A stretch of DNA of 64,000 nucleotides from the NCBI GenBank assembly GCA_041389885.1, contig JAWKRB010000029.1:36408-100407 (forward strand). Reading direction: 5' to 3'. Positions 1 to 8,502 of this stretch are shown in pieces. This DNA is from JAWKRB01 sp041389885. GTDB taxonomy: Bacteria > Myxococcota_A > Polyangia > Polyangiales > Ga0077539. A program made the translations under genes and the position numbers. How positions within the stretch are numbered: the stretch's first letter is position 1; every line of letters starts with the position of its first letter. The notes beneath the pieces were generated by a model. It made no database searches, was not told the DNA's origin, and was given only the letters and a program-made list of their open reading frames with translations.

Positions 1-233
1 CCGCCCACCTGGTCGCCGATGCCCCGCTGCACCACCGCGAGCTCCGCGGGGGTGAGGTGAAAGGGCCGCATGCGCTCGCCCATGATCAGCCCGAGCGCGT
101 AGAGGGTGCGCTCGGTGTCATTCGCCAGCCCAGGGGCGGCGGCGGGGGTCGCGGTGGCGGCGGGGGTCGCGGTGCTCGAAGCACCCTTGCACGCGGTGAG
201 CGCCAGGAGGGCGCCGACGATGATCCTTCGCAT
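1..233 (-). CDS. FKBP-type peptidyl-prolyl isomerase lipoprotein, N-terminal part (cut by window edge)
   Basis: The reading frame runs off the left edge, so only the first 77 residues are present. It starts MRRIIVGALLALTAC, a lipoprotein signal with lipobox LTAC, followed by an Ala/Thr/Pro linker. The next residues (YALGLIMGERMRPFHLTP, then a GIGDQVGG-like segment) match the FKBP_N dimerisation domain of Mip/FkpA-type prolyl isomerases. The catalytic FKBP domain would lie outside the window. Inferred role: periplasmic or outer-membrane-anchored protein folding. It is divergent from the gene at 358. Confidence 0.72.
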   Translation of the reverse strand, partial: MRRIIVGALLALTACKGASSTATPAATATPAAAPGLANDTERTLYALGLIMGERMRPFHLTPAELAVVQRGIGDQVG

Positions 234-345
234 GAACGTTGGTGGATCCCTTCTTCCGCGCGACGAAGGCCCTCACACGGGCTTCCGCGTACCGCGGGCG
301 CCGCGCGATACTTCGGAACCGCCTCTCGGGTCAACGTGGCCGTGC

Positions 346-351
346 TAGCGT
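346..351 (+). promoter_or_regulatory. TAnnnT -10-like element 6 nt before the start of the propeller gene
   Basis: TAGCGT ends 6 nt before the ATG at 358, which would place the transcription start on the start codon itself. No Shine-Dalgarno is visible and no -35 is recognisable. It is one of a recurring set (see findings). Confidence 0.45.
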
Positions 352-357
352 CGCGCC

Positions 358-1080
358 ATGCGTCGGGTGTCACCGGGTCTCGCCCTCGCGGCGGCGTCGC
401 TCTCGCTGCTCCTCGCCGCGCCCGCGGGCGCCGTGGCCTTCGGCACCGCGCCGGTCACCGTCGAGCTCGGTGACGGGATGCGCGCGCGCCGCGTGCCGGC
501 CCCCTGCAGCGGGGTGAACGGCGTCGGCTTCGGCGTCTGCGGGCGGTGGTCCGTCGAGGGCTTCAACATCCCCGCGGAGCTCCCCGTGGGGGACGTGCGC
601 ATGTTCGCCCGCGCCCGGGGCGGCCGCGTCGCCATGGCCACGGCGGCCGGCCTCTGGCTCAGCGACGACCGCGGGGCGCGGTGGTCCCGCGCGCGGATGG
701 ACTCGCCGGTGACGCCGGTCGCGCTGGCCTTCGACGCCGACAGCGATTTCGGCGCCGCCGTGGGCCCCAACGGCACCGTCTGGACCACCCAAGACCGCGG
801 CGACACCTGGCGCGTGCGCCGCGACCGCTCGGGCCCCCCGCTGGTCGACGTGGTCGTGAGCGGGCGCGCCCTGGCCTTCAGCGACGCCCTGGGCGGCGTG
901 TGGGTCTCCTTCGACGAAGGGGTCAGCGTGCGCACGCTCTGCGACGTGGCGCGGGGGCGCATGCCCGTGATGGCCGTGCACCGCGGGTCGATCTGGATCC
1001 ACCTTGAGGGGCGCCGCTGGTGGCGCGTAGACGCGAATGGCACCCTCGAAGAGGTCGCCCGCTCGCCCTGGGGCGCTTAG
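358..1080 (+). CDS. Secreted BNR/YCF48-like beta-propeller protein
   Basis: 240 aa with a clear signal peptide (MRRVSPGLALAAASLSLLLAAPAGA). The mature part repeats a pattern typical of BNR/sialidase-like or YCF48-type blades: GLWLSDDRGARWSRARM, then TVWTTQDRGDTWRVRR, then GVWVSFDEGVSVRTL. These are Asp-box-like S/T-x-D-x-G-x-x-W motifs at about 40-residue spacing. Only about five blades fit, so it may be a partial propeller. Its last 44 nt overlap, in another frame, the start of the TonB-dependent receptor at 1037, which suggests co-expression. No enzymatic residues can be assigned; a binding role is the safer inference. Confidence 0.75.
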   Translation: MRRVSPGLALAAASLSLLLAAPAGAVAFGTAPVTVELGDGMRARRVPAPCSGVNGVGFGVCGRWSVEGFNIPAELPVGDVRMFARARGGRVAMATAAGLWLSDDRGARWSRARMDSPVTPVALAFDADSDFGAAVGPNGTVWTTQDRGDTWRVRRDRSGPPLVDVVVSGRALAFSDALGGVWVSFDEGVSVRTLCDVARGRMPVMAVHRGSIWIHLEGRRWWRVDANGTLEEVARSPWGA

Positions 1081-3082
1081 CGCGGCGCTGCTTCTGGCGT
1101 CTGCGAGGGCGTCGGCTCAAGGCGCGCCCGAGCCCGAGCCCGAGCCCATCGGCGAGGCCACGGTGCGCCGCGCGACGCCGTCCCGCGAGCAGTTTCGCCG
1201 CGAGCTGGTGGCCGACGACCTGCGGCGCATGCCCGGCACCCGCGGCGACGCGCTCCTCGCGGTGCAGAACCTCCCTGGGGTGGGACGTCCGCCCTTCGGC
1301 CTCGGCGCGTTCATCCTCCGCGGGAGCGACCCCGAAGACTCGCTGGTGACCCTCGAGGGGCAGCCCTTCAGCTCGGCCTTTCACCTCTACGGCCTCGCGA
1401 CGACCCTCGCGACCGACTTCATCGACCGCATCGAGCTGCTGCCCGGGAACTTCTCCGCGCGCTACGGCCGCGCCGCGGGCGGCGTGGTCGAGATCACCCT
1501 CCGCGCGCCGCCGCGGGACCGACCCCGCGTGAGCGCCGACGTCGACCTCCTCGACGCCGGGGTGAGCGCGTCGATCCCCTTGGGGCGCAGGGCGTCTCTC
1601 GCCGCGGGGGTTCGCCGGAGCTACGTCGACGCGGTCCTCGCCCTGGTGTCTCCCGACACGGGCGGGAGCTCGTTCTCGCGGCTGCCGCGGTACTGGGACT
1701 GGCAGCTCGCCCTCGACGCCGACCTCACCCCGCGCGACTCGCTGCGGGTCGTGGGCTCGGGCACCGACGACGTGCTCGGGATCAACTTCAGCGAGCCCGA
1801 CCCCAACGACCCCACGCTCCGCGGCGAGGCGGCGAGCGAGGCGGGGTGGCACGGCGTGCAGCTCCGCTGGCGGCACCGCGCGAGCGACCGGGTCTCGCAC
1901 ACCCTCTCCCTCGCGGGCTGGACCCAGGCCACCGCGGTCACCGCCGGCGTCGACGTGCGCTACGAGGTCGAGACCTTCGCGCTCTCGCTGCGGGACGAGC
2001 TCGACCTCCGCGTGTCTCGCGCGCTGCGGCTCTACGCGGGCGTCGACGTCATCACCGGCACCACCCGCGCCGACGTGCGCGCGCCGCCGCTCTCGAGCTC
2101 GGGGATCACCGACCCCGTCGGCGCCACGGGCACCGTGCGCTACGCCGACGGATACGCCTTCGTGAACCCCGCGGGATACGTCGAGGCCGAGCTCACCCCG
2201 TGGCCCTCGCTGCGCGTGCTCGCGGGCGTGCGCGTCGACCACTTCTCCCGCTTCGACGCGACGCGGGTCGACCCCCGCATGGCGCTCACGGCGCGGGTCC
2301 ACCCCAGGGTCGACCTGCGCGCGGGCTTGGGGTCGTACAGCACGCCGCCGCGGGGGTACTTCGTGATCCCTGGCTTCGGCAATCCGTCGCTGCAGCCCGA
2401 GCGATGGATGCACGCGGGGGCGGGCTTTCGCGTCGAGGTGGTGGAGCGGGTGCTCGAGGTCACGGGCGACGCGTTCTACAAGCGGGGCTTCGGCACCGTG
2501 GCGCCGTCGAGCGAGGTGGTGATCCGCGACGGGGTGGCGGAGGCCGAGCGCTTCTCGAACCGCGGCGAGGCCGAGGTCATCGGCGCGGAGTTTCTCATCC
2601 GCTTGCGCCCCAGGGGGATCCCGCTGCTGGGGTGGCTCTCGTACACGCACCAGCGCGCGCTGCGCAGGGACGGTCAGGCGCTCCCCTGGTACGAGTCGCC
2701 GTGGGACCAGCCGCACCTGCTCACGGCGGTCCTCGGCGCGGTGCTGCCGCGGGGCTGGGAGGTGGGGGCGCGGGCGCGGTGGACCTCAGGGCTCACCGAG
2801 CCGCGGGTGATCGGCGCGCTCTACGACGCCGACCACGACGTGTCGCTCACCCGCGTGGCGCCCTACGACCCCGCGCGGCTGCCGGACTTCTTCGCCCTCG
2901 ACCTGCGGGTGTCGAAGCGCTTTCGCTGGGGGCCCGTGCGCTTCGAGGCGATCCTCGAGGTGCTGAACGTCACCAACCACAGCAACGTCGAGAGCCGGGT
3001 GTACTCGCACGACCGACGCACCAGCGTGCCCGTGACGGGCCTGCCGATTCTGCCGCTGCTGGGGCTTCGCGGGGAGTACTGA
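1037..3082 (+). CDS. TonB-dependent outer-membrane receptor
   Basis: 681 aa. The N-terminus is a signal peptide ending ASARASAQ, then a short Glu/Pro stretch. The plug domain (about residues 50-155) shows DALLAVQNLPGVGRPPFG, FILRGSDPEDSLVTLEG and RYGRAAGGVVEITLR, the usual plug landmarks. The remaining roughly 520 residues alternate aromatic and polar residues as in a 22-strand barrel and end in Tyr. No convincing TonB box is seen between the signal and the plug. The gene overlaps the propeller gene by 44 nt. The substrate is unknown; no siderophore, corrinoid or SusD-type neighbour is present. The start ATG lacks a Shine-Dalgarno and fits translational coupling. Confidence 0.88.
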   Translation: MAPSKRSPARPGALSAALLLASARASAQGAPEPEPEPIGEATVRRATPSREQFRRELVADDLRRMPGTRGDALLAVQNLPGVGRPPFGLGAFILRGSDPEDSLVTLEGQPFSSAFHLYGLATTLATDFIDRIELLPGNFSARYGRAAGGVVEITLRAPPRDRPRVSADVDLLDAGVSASIPLGRRASLAAGVRRSYVDAVLALVSPDTGGSSFSRLPRYWDWQLALDADLTPRDSLRVVGSGTDDVLGINFSEPDPNDPTLRGEAASEAGWHGVQLRWRHRASDRVSHTLSLAGWTQATAVTAGVDVRYEVETFALSLRDELDLRVSRALRLYAGVDVITGTTRADVRAPPLSSSGITDPVGATGTVRYADGYAFVNPAGYVEAELTPWPSLRVLAGVRVDHFSRFDATRVDPRMALTARVHPRVDLRAGLGSYSTPPRGYFVIPGFGNPSLQPERWMHAGAGFRVEVVERVLEVTGDAFYKRGFGTVAPSSEVVIRDGVAEAERFSNRGEAEVIGAEFLIRLRPRGIPLLGWLSYTHQRALRRDGQALPWYESPWDQPHLLTAVLGAVLPRGWEVGARARWTSGLTEPRVIGALYDADHDVSLTRVAPYDPARLPDFFALDLRVSKRFRWGPVRFEAILEVLNVTNHSNVESRVYSHDRRTSVPVTGLPILPLLGLRGEY

Positions 3083-3101
3083 CGGGGGGAGGGCGGAGGG
3101 A

Positions 3102-3614
3102 TCAGCCGTCGACGACGGTGACCTTCTCCATGCGCACGGGGGGGGTGGGGCGGTCCTCGTGGTCGGTCGGCGTGCGGCCCAGGCGCTCGACCACGTCCAT
3201 CCCCGAGATCACGCGGCCGAAGACCGGGTGCTTCGACGCGCCGGGGGTGAACCAGTCGAGGTAGTGGTTGTGCACGGTGTTGATGAAGAACTGGCAGCTC
3301 CCGCTGTTGGGGCGTCCGGTGTTCGCCATCGAGAGCGTGCCGGGCTCGTTGGAGAGCCGGGCGGTGTGCTCGTCGGGGATGGTCCCGTCGGGGCCGTCGC
3401 CGGTGCCCGCGAGGCGGCTCCGGGGGTCGCGGCTGTGGGGGCAGCCGAACTGGATCATGAACTTGTCGATGACCCGGTGAAAGTGCAGCCCGTCGTAGAA
3501 GCCCGACTTCGCGAGCTTGATGAAATTGCCAGCGGTGATGGGCATCTGATCGACGAAGAGCTCGACGGTGATGTCGCCCATGGAGGTCTGGAGGATCGCG
3601 GTGGGGTTCGCCAT
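3102..3614 (-). CDS. Cyclophilin-type peptidyl-prolyl cis-trans isomerase
   Basis: 170 aa without a signal peptide, so probably cytoplasmic. It has the cyclophilin core: ITVELFVDQMPITAGNF near the N-terminus, then FYDGLHFHRVIDKFMIQFGCP (catalytic Arg in FHRVI), LSMANTGRPNSGSCQFFI and FGRVISGMDVVERL. Length is right for a single-domain bacterial PpiB-like enzyme. It catalyses proline isomerisation during protein folding. It is convergent with the TonB receptor, with 19 bp between the two stops. Confidence 0.93.
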   Translation of the reverse strand: MANPTAILQTSMGDITVELFVDQMPITAGNFIKLAKSGFYDGLHFHRVIDKFMIQFGCPHSRDPRSRLAGTGDGPDGTIPDEHTARLSNEPGTLSMANTGRPNSGSCQFFINTVHNHYLDWFTPGASKHPVFGRVISGMDVVERLGRTPTDHEDRPTPPVRMEKVTVVDG

Positions 3615-3622
3615 GGGCGCGG

Positions 3623-3628
3623 ACGTTA
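3623..3628 (-). promoter_or_regulatory. TAnnnT -10-like element 8 nt before the cyclophilin start
   Basis: On the minus strand TAACGT ends 8 nt before the ATG at 3614. No Shine-Dalgarno is visible between them, consistent with a very short or absent leader. Confidence 0.45.
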
Positions 3629-3679
3629 CACCGACTCTGCGACGATTTCGCGCTCGCGATCAGACGCCTCCGCGGCGCC

Positions 3680-4918
3680 TCACTCCACGACCGGCTCCGC
3701 GACGAGCAGCGCGTCGCCGCCTCGGGGCACGCCCACCGAGAGGGTGAGCTCCCGGTCGCGGTCGGGCGCGCCGTCGAGGGTGATCGCGGTGCTCCCGTCG
3801 CGCAGCCCGACCCCTCGCGCGTCGCAGAATTCCGCGCAGCCCTCGCGCGCGCCGAGGGTGAGGCCCTCGCCCCACGCGGTCACCGTCATGCGCGTCCCGC
3901 GAGGCACGATCACCCGCGCGTACACCGCGTCGGACACCGCGCCGCAGTAGCTGTCGGCGCCGAGGCTCCGGCCCCCGCGCAGGGTCACGGGCACGCGCGG
4001 CCTGACCTCGGGCGCGGTCTCGCAGCGGCTCTCGGGGCCCTCCTCGACCGACGCGGCGCGGAGCGTGTAGCGCGCGCCCTGGGGCGTGGCCGCGCTCACC
4101 ACCACGCGGTGGTCGCCCGGCTCGAGCAGCGCGCGAATCGAGGTCCCAGGCGGGGCGCAGGTGACCGAGGGCGCGTCGCAGCTCGCGCGGAGCGACACCG
4201 CGAGCCCGCTGGGGGAGGGCGCCTCGCCCTCGAGCCACACGGCGACGTAGCCGCGGCGCGCGACGCGGAGCGTGTACGCCTCCGACGCCGAGGGGACCTC
4301 GCGCTGGCACTCGGAGATCATCGCGACGGGGGCGCCGTCGAGGTCACCGCTCCCGCCGCGCCCGTCGAGGGTCAGCGACCGGGTGGGCGCCTCGCAGCGC
4401 TCGCGGTAGAGACCGAAGCGCCCGCCGAAGGAGTGCGTGGCGTAGCTCCCGCTCATCGCGTCGCAGCCGGTCAGGCTGCCGTTGAAGGCGAACCCGACGC
4501 TGCTCCCCGACTCGCCGACGGTGAAGCGCACCTCGCCGCTGCGGCTCAGGGAGCCCCGCGTGAGCGCGCCAGAGGGGCGCTCTCCCACGCCCGTGACCGC
4601 GCCCGTGAAGCGCATCCGGATCGCCGAGCGCGACTCGCCGTGACCAGGCTCGCCGTAGCTCCACCAGCCGCTCCATCGCCCCGCGAGCTCGCAGCGCGCG
4701 GGCGCGTCGGGCGCGTCGGGCGGGGGAGAGGGCGCGTCGGGCGCGTCGGGCGCGTCGGGTGGGGGAGAAGAAGCGTCGGGCGCGTCGGGCGGGGGAGAGG
4801 GCGCGTCGGTCGGGGTGCCGCCGTCGCCCGAGGGAGGGCGCGCGAGCGAGGCGCCGCACGCCGTGAGGAGGAGGGACAGCGCCGCGAGGCGAAGAGAAGA
4901 ACCAGCGTCATGGACCAT
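3680..4918 (-). CDS. Surface lipoprotein with Asp/Ala/Pro repeat linker, unknown function
   Basis: 412 aa. Lipoprotein signal MVHDAGSSLRLAALSLLLTAC (lipobox LTAC), then a low-complexity linker built from DAPDAP and SPPPDAP units (about residues 35-75). The following domain begins CELAGRWSGWWSYGEPG and contains GSYATHSFGGRFGLYRERC, resembling small beta-sandwich or lipocalin-like secreted domains. Two further beta-rich segments follow, each with paired cysteines (for example LRASCDAPSVTCAPPG and DSYCGAVSDAVYARV), in the style of PPC-type domains. No catalytic motif is recognised. The start has no good ribosome site. Confidence 0.7.
   Translation of the reverse strand: MVHDAGSSLRLAALSLLLTACGASLARPPSGDGGTPTDAPSPPPDAPDASSPPPDAPDAPDAPSPPPDAPDAPARCELAGRWSGWWSYGEPGHGESRSAIRMRFTGAVTGVGERPSGALTRGSLSRSGEVRFTVGESGSSVGFAFNGSLTGCDAMSGSYATHSFGGRFGLYRERCEAPTRSLTLDGRGGSGDLDGAPVAMISECQREVPSASEAYTLRVARRGYVAVWLEGEAPSPSGLAVSLRASCDAPSVTCAPPGTSIRALLEPGDHRVVVSAATPQGARYTLRAASVEEGPESRCETAPEVRPRVPVTLRGGRSLGADSYCGAVSDAVYARVIVPRGTRMTVTAWGEGLTLGAREGCAEFCDARGVGLRDGSTAITLDGAPDRDRELTLSVGVPRGGDALLVAEPVVE
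4695..4815 (-). repeat. In-frame low-complexity repeat coding DAP/SPPP linker
   Basis: Short direct repeats built on the plus-strand units gcgcgtcgg and cgggggaga encode the DAPDAP and SPPPDAP linker of the lipoprotein on the minus strand. Such tracts are prone to slippage, so linker length may vary between strains. Confidence 0.75.
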
Positions 4919-5038
4919 CGCCCGCGGGAGTGGCCGCGCCGGCGACCTCCCGTCGCAGAATCGCGCGCCAGGGGCGTCGCGGCGAGGGGACCCGCCGCCC
5001 GCGGGTGCGCGTTGTTCGATTCAGCCGCGGTGTGGGTC

Positions 5039-5044
5039 TACTCT
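5039..5044 (+). promoter_or_regulatory. TAnnnT -10-like element 6 nt before a Cys-repeat lipoprotein
   Basis: TACTCT ends 6 nt before the ATG at 5051. The six intervening bases are all C or G and hold no ribosome-binding site. Confidence 0.45.
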
Positions 5045-5050
5045 CCCCGC

Positions 5051-7678
5051 ATGGCCTCAACACGAACCTTCGCCCTCGCCTTCGCCCTCGCGGCGTCGGG
5101 TTGCAGCTTTGATACCGAGCGCTTCACCGCAGACGCCTCGTCTCGCGACGCTCAGGCGGTCGTCGACCGACCTGGGATCGACGTCGTCGGTCCAGACGTC
5201 GCCGGCCAGGACGTCGTCAGTCCCGACGTCGTCGGTCCGGACGTCGTCGCGCCGCCCGACGCGGGGCCGACCGACGCGCCCGCCGCCGACGTGCTCTCGT
5301 GCGGCGACGCTGGCCCCTGCGCCATCGGCACGCTCTGCTGCGACGGCCGCTGCATCGACGTGCAGGCCGACCGCGCCAACTGCGGCGCCTGCGGCAACGC
5401 CTGCGCCGGCACGCAGACCTGCTGCGCGGGCGCCTGCCAGAACACCGAGGCCAGCGCGACGAACTGCGGCGCGTGCAACACCGTGTGCGAGTTCGTGAAC
5501 GCCACCGCGGCGTGCCGCGCGGGGCAGTGCGCCATCGACCAGTGCGCGATGGGCTTCGGCGACTGCAACATGAACGGCGTCGACGGGTGCGAGGCCGAGT
5601 TCTCCAGCGACGCGATGAACTGCGGCGCCTGCGGCACGCGCTGCGCCGCGGGGGTCAACGCCACGGCGACCTGCTCGGCGGGCGTGTGCGAGCTGAGCTG
5701 TCAGCAGGGCTTCGCCGACTGCGACCGAAACCCCGCGAACGGCTGCGAGGCGAGCACCACGTCGCCCGCGAGCTGCGGCGCCTGCGGCAACGTGTGCGCC
5801 GCCCCGGCCAACGCCGCGGCGACCTGCACCGCCGGCACCTGCGGCTTCACCTGCAACGCGGGCTTCGCCGACTGCGACGGGCTCAGCGCCAACGGGTGCG
5901 AGGTGAACATCGGCGTGAGCGCCGACAACTGCGGGAGCTGCGGCGTGAGCTGCACGCGCCCCAACGCGACGGGCACCTGCCAGAGCGGCGCCTGCACCCT
6001 CGTCTGCGCGACGGGCTTCGCCAACTGCGACGGCGACGCGAGCAACGGCTGCGAGCGCCCCGTCGCCAACGACGCGGCGAACTGCGGCGCCTGCGGCCGC
6101 GCCTGCCCCTCCGGACAATTCTGCAGCTCGGGCACCTGCATGAACACCTGCGCCTCGCCGACGACGCTGTGCGCCGGCGCCTGCGTCGACACCCGCAGCG
6201 ACGCGCGCAACTGCGGCCGCTGCGGCAACGCCTGCCCGAGCCCCGCGAACGGCGTCGCGGCCTGCGTCAACTCGGTGTGCGGCCTCGGCGCGTGCCGCGC
6301 GGGCTTCGGCAACTGCGACGGCAACGCGGCCAACGGCTGCGAGGTGAACCTCAACACCTCGACGGCGCACTGCGGCGCCTGCCGCGACGCGTGCAGCACC
6401 GCCAACGCGACGCCGGCCTGCGCCTCGGGCAACTGCAACCTCACCTGCGCCTCGGGCTTCGCCGACTGCGACCGCGACGTCGACAACGGCTGCGAGACCA
6501 GCACGCGCACGGCGGACAACTGCGGCGTCTGCGGACGCGCCTGCGTGACGGCCAACGCGACCCCGAGCTGCTCGACCGGCACCTGCGCCGTGGGGACCTG
6601 CAATTCGGGCTTCGCCGACTGCGACCGCAACGCGACGAACGGGTGCGAGGTCAACACCACCAGCGACAACTCGAACTGCGGCGCGTGCGGCAACGTGTGC
6701 CGTACCGGCACCGCGTGCAGCCGCGGCGTGTGCAGCAGCGTGTGCGCGACGGGCCTGACCTTCTGCAGCGGCCGCTGCGTCGACCTGCAGAGCGACCGCT
6801 CGAACTGCGGCGCCTGCGCGCGCGCGTGCTCGACGACGCCGCTGTTCCTGACGTGCAACCGCGGCGCGTGCGGGCTGCCGCCGCCCGTCAACGACACCTG
6901 CGCGAACGCCACGGTGATCAACCTGGCCGCGGGCACGAACATCAACCTCTCGGCGTCGACCCTCTTCGCCAACCACGACATGAACGCGCCGTGCTTCGGC
7001 GCGGGGCTCGGCGACGTGTTCTTTCGGTTCACGCTGACCCGCCGCGAGGTGGTCTACGCCGACACCTTCGGCGCGTCGTTCAACACCAAGCTCTTCTTCG
7101 CGAGCTCGTGCACGGCGCCGCTCACCCGCACGGCTCAGACCGGCGAGCTGCTCTGCGACGACAACCTCGGGAGCGGCTGCACCCAGGGCGGCACGGCCTC
7201 GCAGGTCGTCGCGGTGCTCCCCGCGGGGACGTATTACCTGGTGCTCTCGGTGCAGTCGGGCAGCGCGGGCAGCGCGACGATTCATTTTCAGCACCTCCCC
7301 GCGGGCAACGGCGCGGTGAACTTCCTCTCGGCCAACTCGGGGGTGATCACGGGCACCACGAGCGGCAGCGGGCTCGTGCGCAGCTCGACCTGCGGCGGCA
7401 GCGGCCCCGAGGCCACGTGGTTCTGGGTCACCTGCCTCGGGTCCGCGGGCGGCAACATGTCGGTCACCACCTGCAGCCGCGCGTCGTGGGACACCGTGCT
7501 CCACGTCTCCCACGGCAGCGGCGCGGTGGCCTGCAACAACGACTCGGCCTGCGGGTCGCAGTCGCTCCTGACGGCGCCGGTGCCCGCGGGCGCGGGGCTG
7601 CACCTCCTCTACGTCGACGGCTTCAGCACCGCGCAGGGCGCGTTCTCGGCCTCGTACAGCCGCCCGGCCATTCAGTAG
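5051..7678 (+). CDS. Cysteine-repeat surface lipoprotein with C-terminal PPC-like domains
   Basis: 875 aa. Lipoprotein signal MASTRTFALAFALAASGC, then an acidic spacer of DVVGPDV-type units (about residues 45-75). Residues about 90-615 are a long array of cysteine modules of about 40-45 aa alternating NCGACGNAC, C..GTC and GFADCD...NGCE. This family is common in Sandaracinaceae-type myxobacteria and is thought to be exported and disulfide-rich. The C-terminus carries two beta domains (from about NDTCANATVINL and from about GLVRSSTCGGSGPEATWFW), each with a structure like bacterial pre-peptidase C-terminal domains. Paralogues with different C-termini lie at 12747 and 38742. Function is unknown; adhesion or surface display is an inference. 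Confidence 0.85.
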   Translation: MASTRTFALAFALAASGCSFDTERFTADASSRDAQAVVDRPGIDVVGPDVAGQDVVSPDVVGPDVVAPPDAGPTDAPAADVLSCGDAGPCAIGTLCCDGRCIDVQADRANCGACGNACAGTQTCCAGACQNTEASATNCGACNTVCEFVNATAACRAGQCAIDQCAMGFGDCNMNGVDGCEAEFSSDAMNCGACGTRCAAGVNATATCSAGVCELSCQQGFADCDRNPANGCEASTTSPASCGACGNVCAAPANAAATCTAGTCGFTCNAGFADCDGLSANGCEVNIGVSADNCGSCGVSCTRPNATGTCQSGACTLVCATGFANCDGDASNGCERPVANDAANCGACGRACPSGQFCSSGTCMNTCASPTTLCAGACVDTRSDARNCGRCGNACPSPANGVAACVNSVCGLGACRAGFGNCDGNAANGCEVNLNTSTAHCGACRDACSTANATPACASGNCNLTCASGFADCDRDVDNGCETSTRTADNCGVCGRACVTANATPSCSTGTCAVGTCNSGFADCDRNATNGCEVNTTSDNSNCGACGNVCRTGTACSRGVCSSVCATGLTFCSGRCVDLQSDRSNCGACARACSTTPLFLTCNRGACGLPPPVNDTCANATVINLAAGTNINLSASTLFANHDMNAPCFGAGLGDVFFRFTLTRREVVYADTFGASFNTKLFFASSCTAPLTRTAQTGELLCDDNLGSGCTQGGTASQVVAVLPAGTYYLVLSVQSGSAGSATIHFQHLPAGNGAVNFLSANSGVITGTTSGSGLVRSSTCGGSGPEATWFWVTCLGSAGGNMSVTTCSRASWDTVLHVSHGSGAVACNNDSACGSQSLLTAPVPAGAGLHLLYVDGFSTAQGAFSASYSRPAIQ

Positions 7679-7682
7679 CGGG

Positions 7683-8384
7683 CTACAGCAGGAAGTCGGC
7701 GCCGAAGCGCAGCGACGCGCCCATCATCGTGGTGCGTCGCAGCTCGGTGTCGACGCCGTAGAGGTCCCTGAAGTCCAGGGCCACGCCGACGACGAACCTC
7801 CCGAAGCTCACGTCCATCGCGCCGCTCAGGCGCCAGCCCACGGCGGTGTGGTCGTAGCGCGCCGCCAGGGCGCCGCGCTCGTTCGCCTGCGCGACGTCGT
7901 CGAGGGCGCGGTCGCCGGTGCCCGCGTCGGCCACGCGCACCGACACGCCGAGGCCCGCGGTGACCCACCAGCGCCGGTCGCCCCGGCGCAGGCACGGCAG
8001 CTCGGTGCGCACGGCGTAGCTCGCGTCGGCGAGGTGCTGGGTGTACGCCGCGCCGTGGGAGACCCCGAACGACGGCCCCGACGCCCACGCGTAGTTCAGC
8101 TCCACGCCGTGCGAGAGGCAACGGCACGCGGAGATCGGAAAGAGCAGCCGCGCGCTGCCCCCGAGCGAGGGCGCCGTCGCGGTGTCGTAGCCGTCGCGGG
8201 GCACGGTCCCGGTGCTCGCGTGGCTCAGCGCGCCGAAGCTCCCCGTGAGCACGAGCTCGGGGCCGCGCGGGCGAGGGCGCTCGTAGGCCAGGGTGACCTC
8301 GTGGAGGCGAGGAGGGTCGGCCGAGGCCGCGCCCGCGAGGGTGCTGAGCGTCAGGAACGTGATCGCGAAGACATGGGGGCGCAT
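7683..8384 (-). CDS. Outer-membrane beta-barrel protein
   Basis: 233 aa with a cleavable signal peptide (MRPHVFAITFLTLSTLAGAASA). The mature sequence consists of alternating amphipathic strands (VELNYAWASGPSFGVS, WWVTAGLGVSVRVADAG, VGWRLSGAMDVSFGRFVVGVALDF) and ends in LRFGADFLL. That is consistent with a small 8-10 strand barrel of the OmpA/OmpW-like or outer-membrane beta-barrel domain type. A GGGAGG ribosome site lies just upstream of the ATG. It is convergent with the Cys-repeat lipoprotein, with stops only 4 bp apart. Function not assigned. Confidence 0.75.
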   Translation of the reverse strand: MRPHVFAITFLTLSTLAGAASADPPRLHEVTLAYERPRPRGPELVLTGSFGALSHASTGTVPRDGYDTATAPSLGGSARLLFPISACRCLSHGVELNYAWASGPSFGVSHGAAYTQHLADASYAVRTELPCLRRGDRRWWVTAGLGVSVRVADAGTGDRALDDVAQANERGALAARYDHTAVGWRLSGAMDVSFGRFVVGVALDFRDLYGVDTELRRTTMMGASLRFGADFLL

Positions 8385-8484
8385 CTCTTACCTCCCGCCG
8401 CGGGCCAAAGAAATTCGCGGCGTCGAGGGTCACAACGCGCGCGCGCGCCGGCGCTTACACCCCAATCGCGCGGGGGCGTTGCGC

Positions 8485-8490
8485 TACGCT
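8485..8490 (+). promoter_or_regulatory. TAnnnT -10-like element upstream of the nucleotidyltransferase gene
   Basis: TACGCT ends 12 nt before the ATG at 8503. This would give a leader of only about 6 nt, with no ribosome-binding site. Confidence 0.35.
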
Positions 8491-8502
8491 CCCCCCGACC
8501 TC

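Noticed and set aside
1846..3264. Long plus-strand frame of 472 aa inside the TonB receptor gene
   Set aside because: Arg/Ala/Pro-rich shadow of the true gene in a GC-rich region; no start context and third-position pattern is wrong.
4109..5050. N-terminal extension of the lipoprotein at 5051 to give 1189 aa
   Set aside because: The extension is antisense to another lipoprotein gene, and a lipoprotein signal starts exactly at 5051.
5057..7603. 848-aa minus-strand frame opposite the Cys-repeat lipoprotein
   Set aside because: Low-complexity Ala/Val/Gly/Arg translation caused by the repeats on the other strand; no ribosome site, no domain.
7679..7682. Possible terminator between convergent genes
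   Set aside because: Only 4 bp separate the stops and no hairpin is present there.
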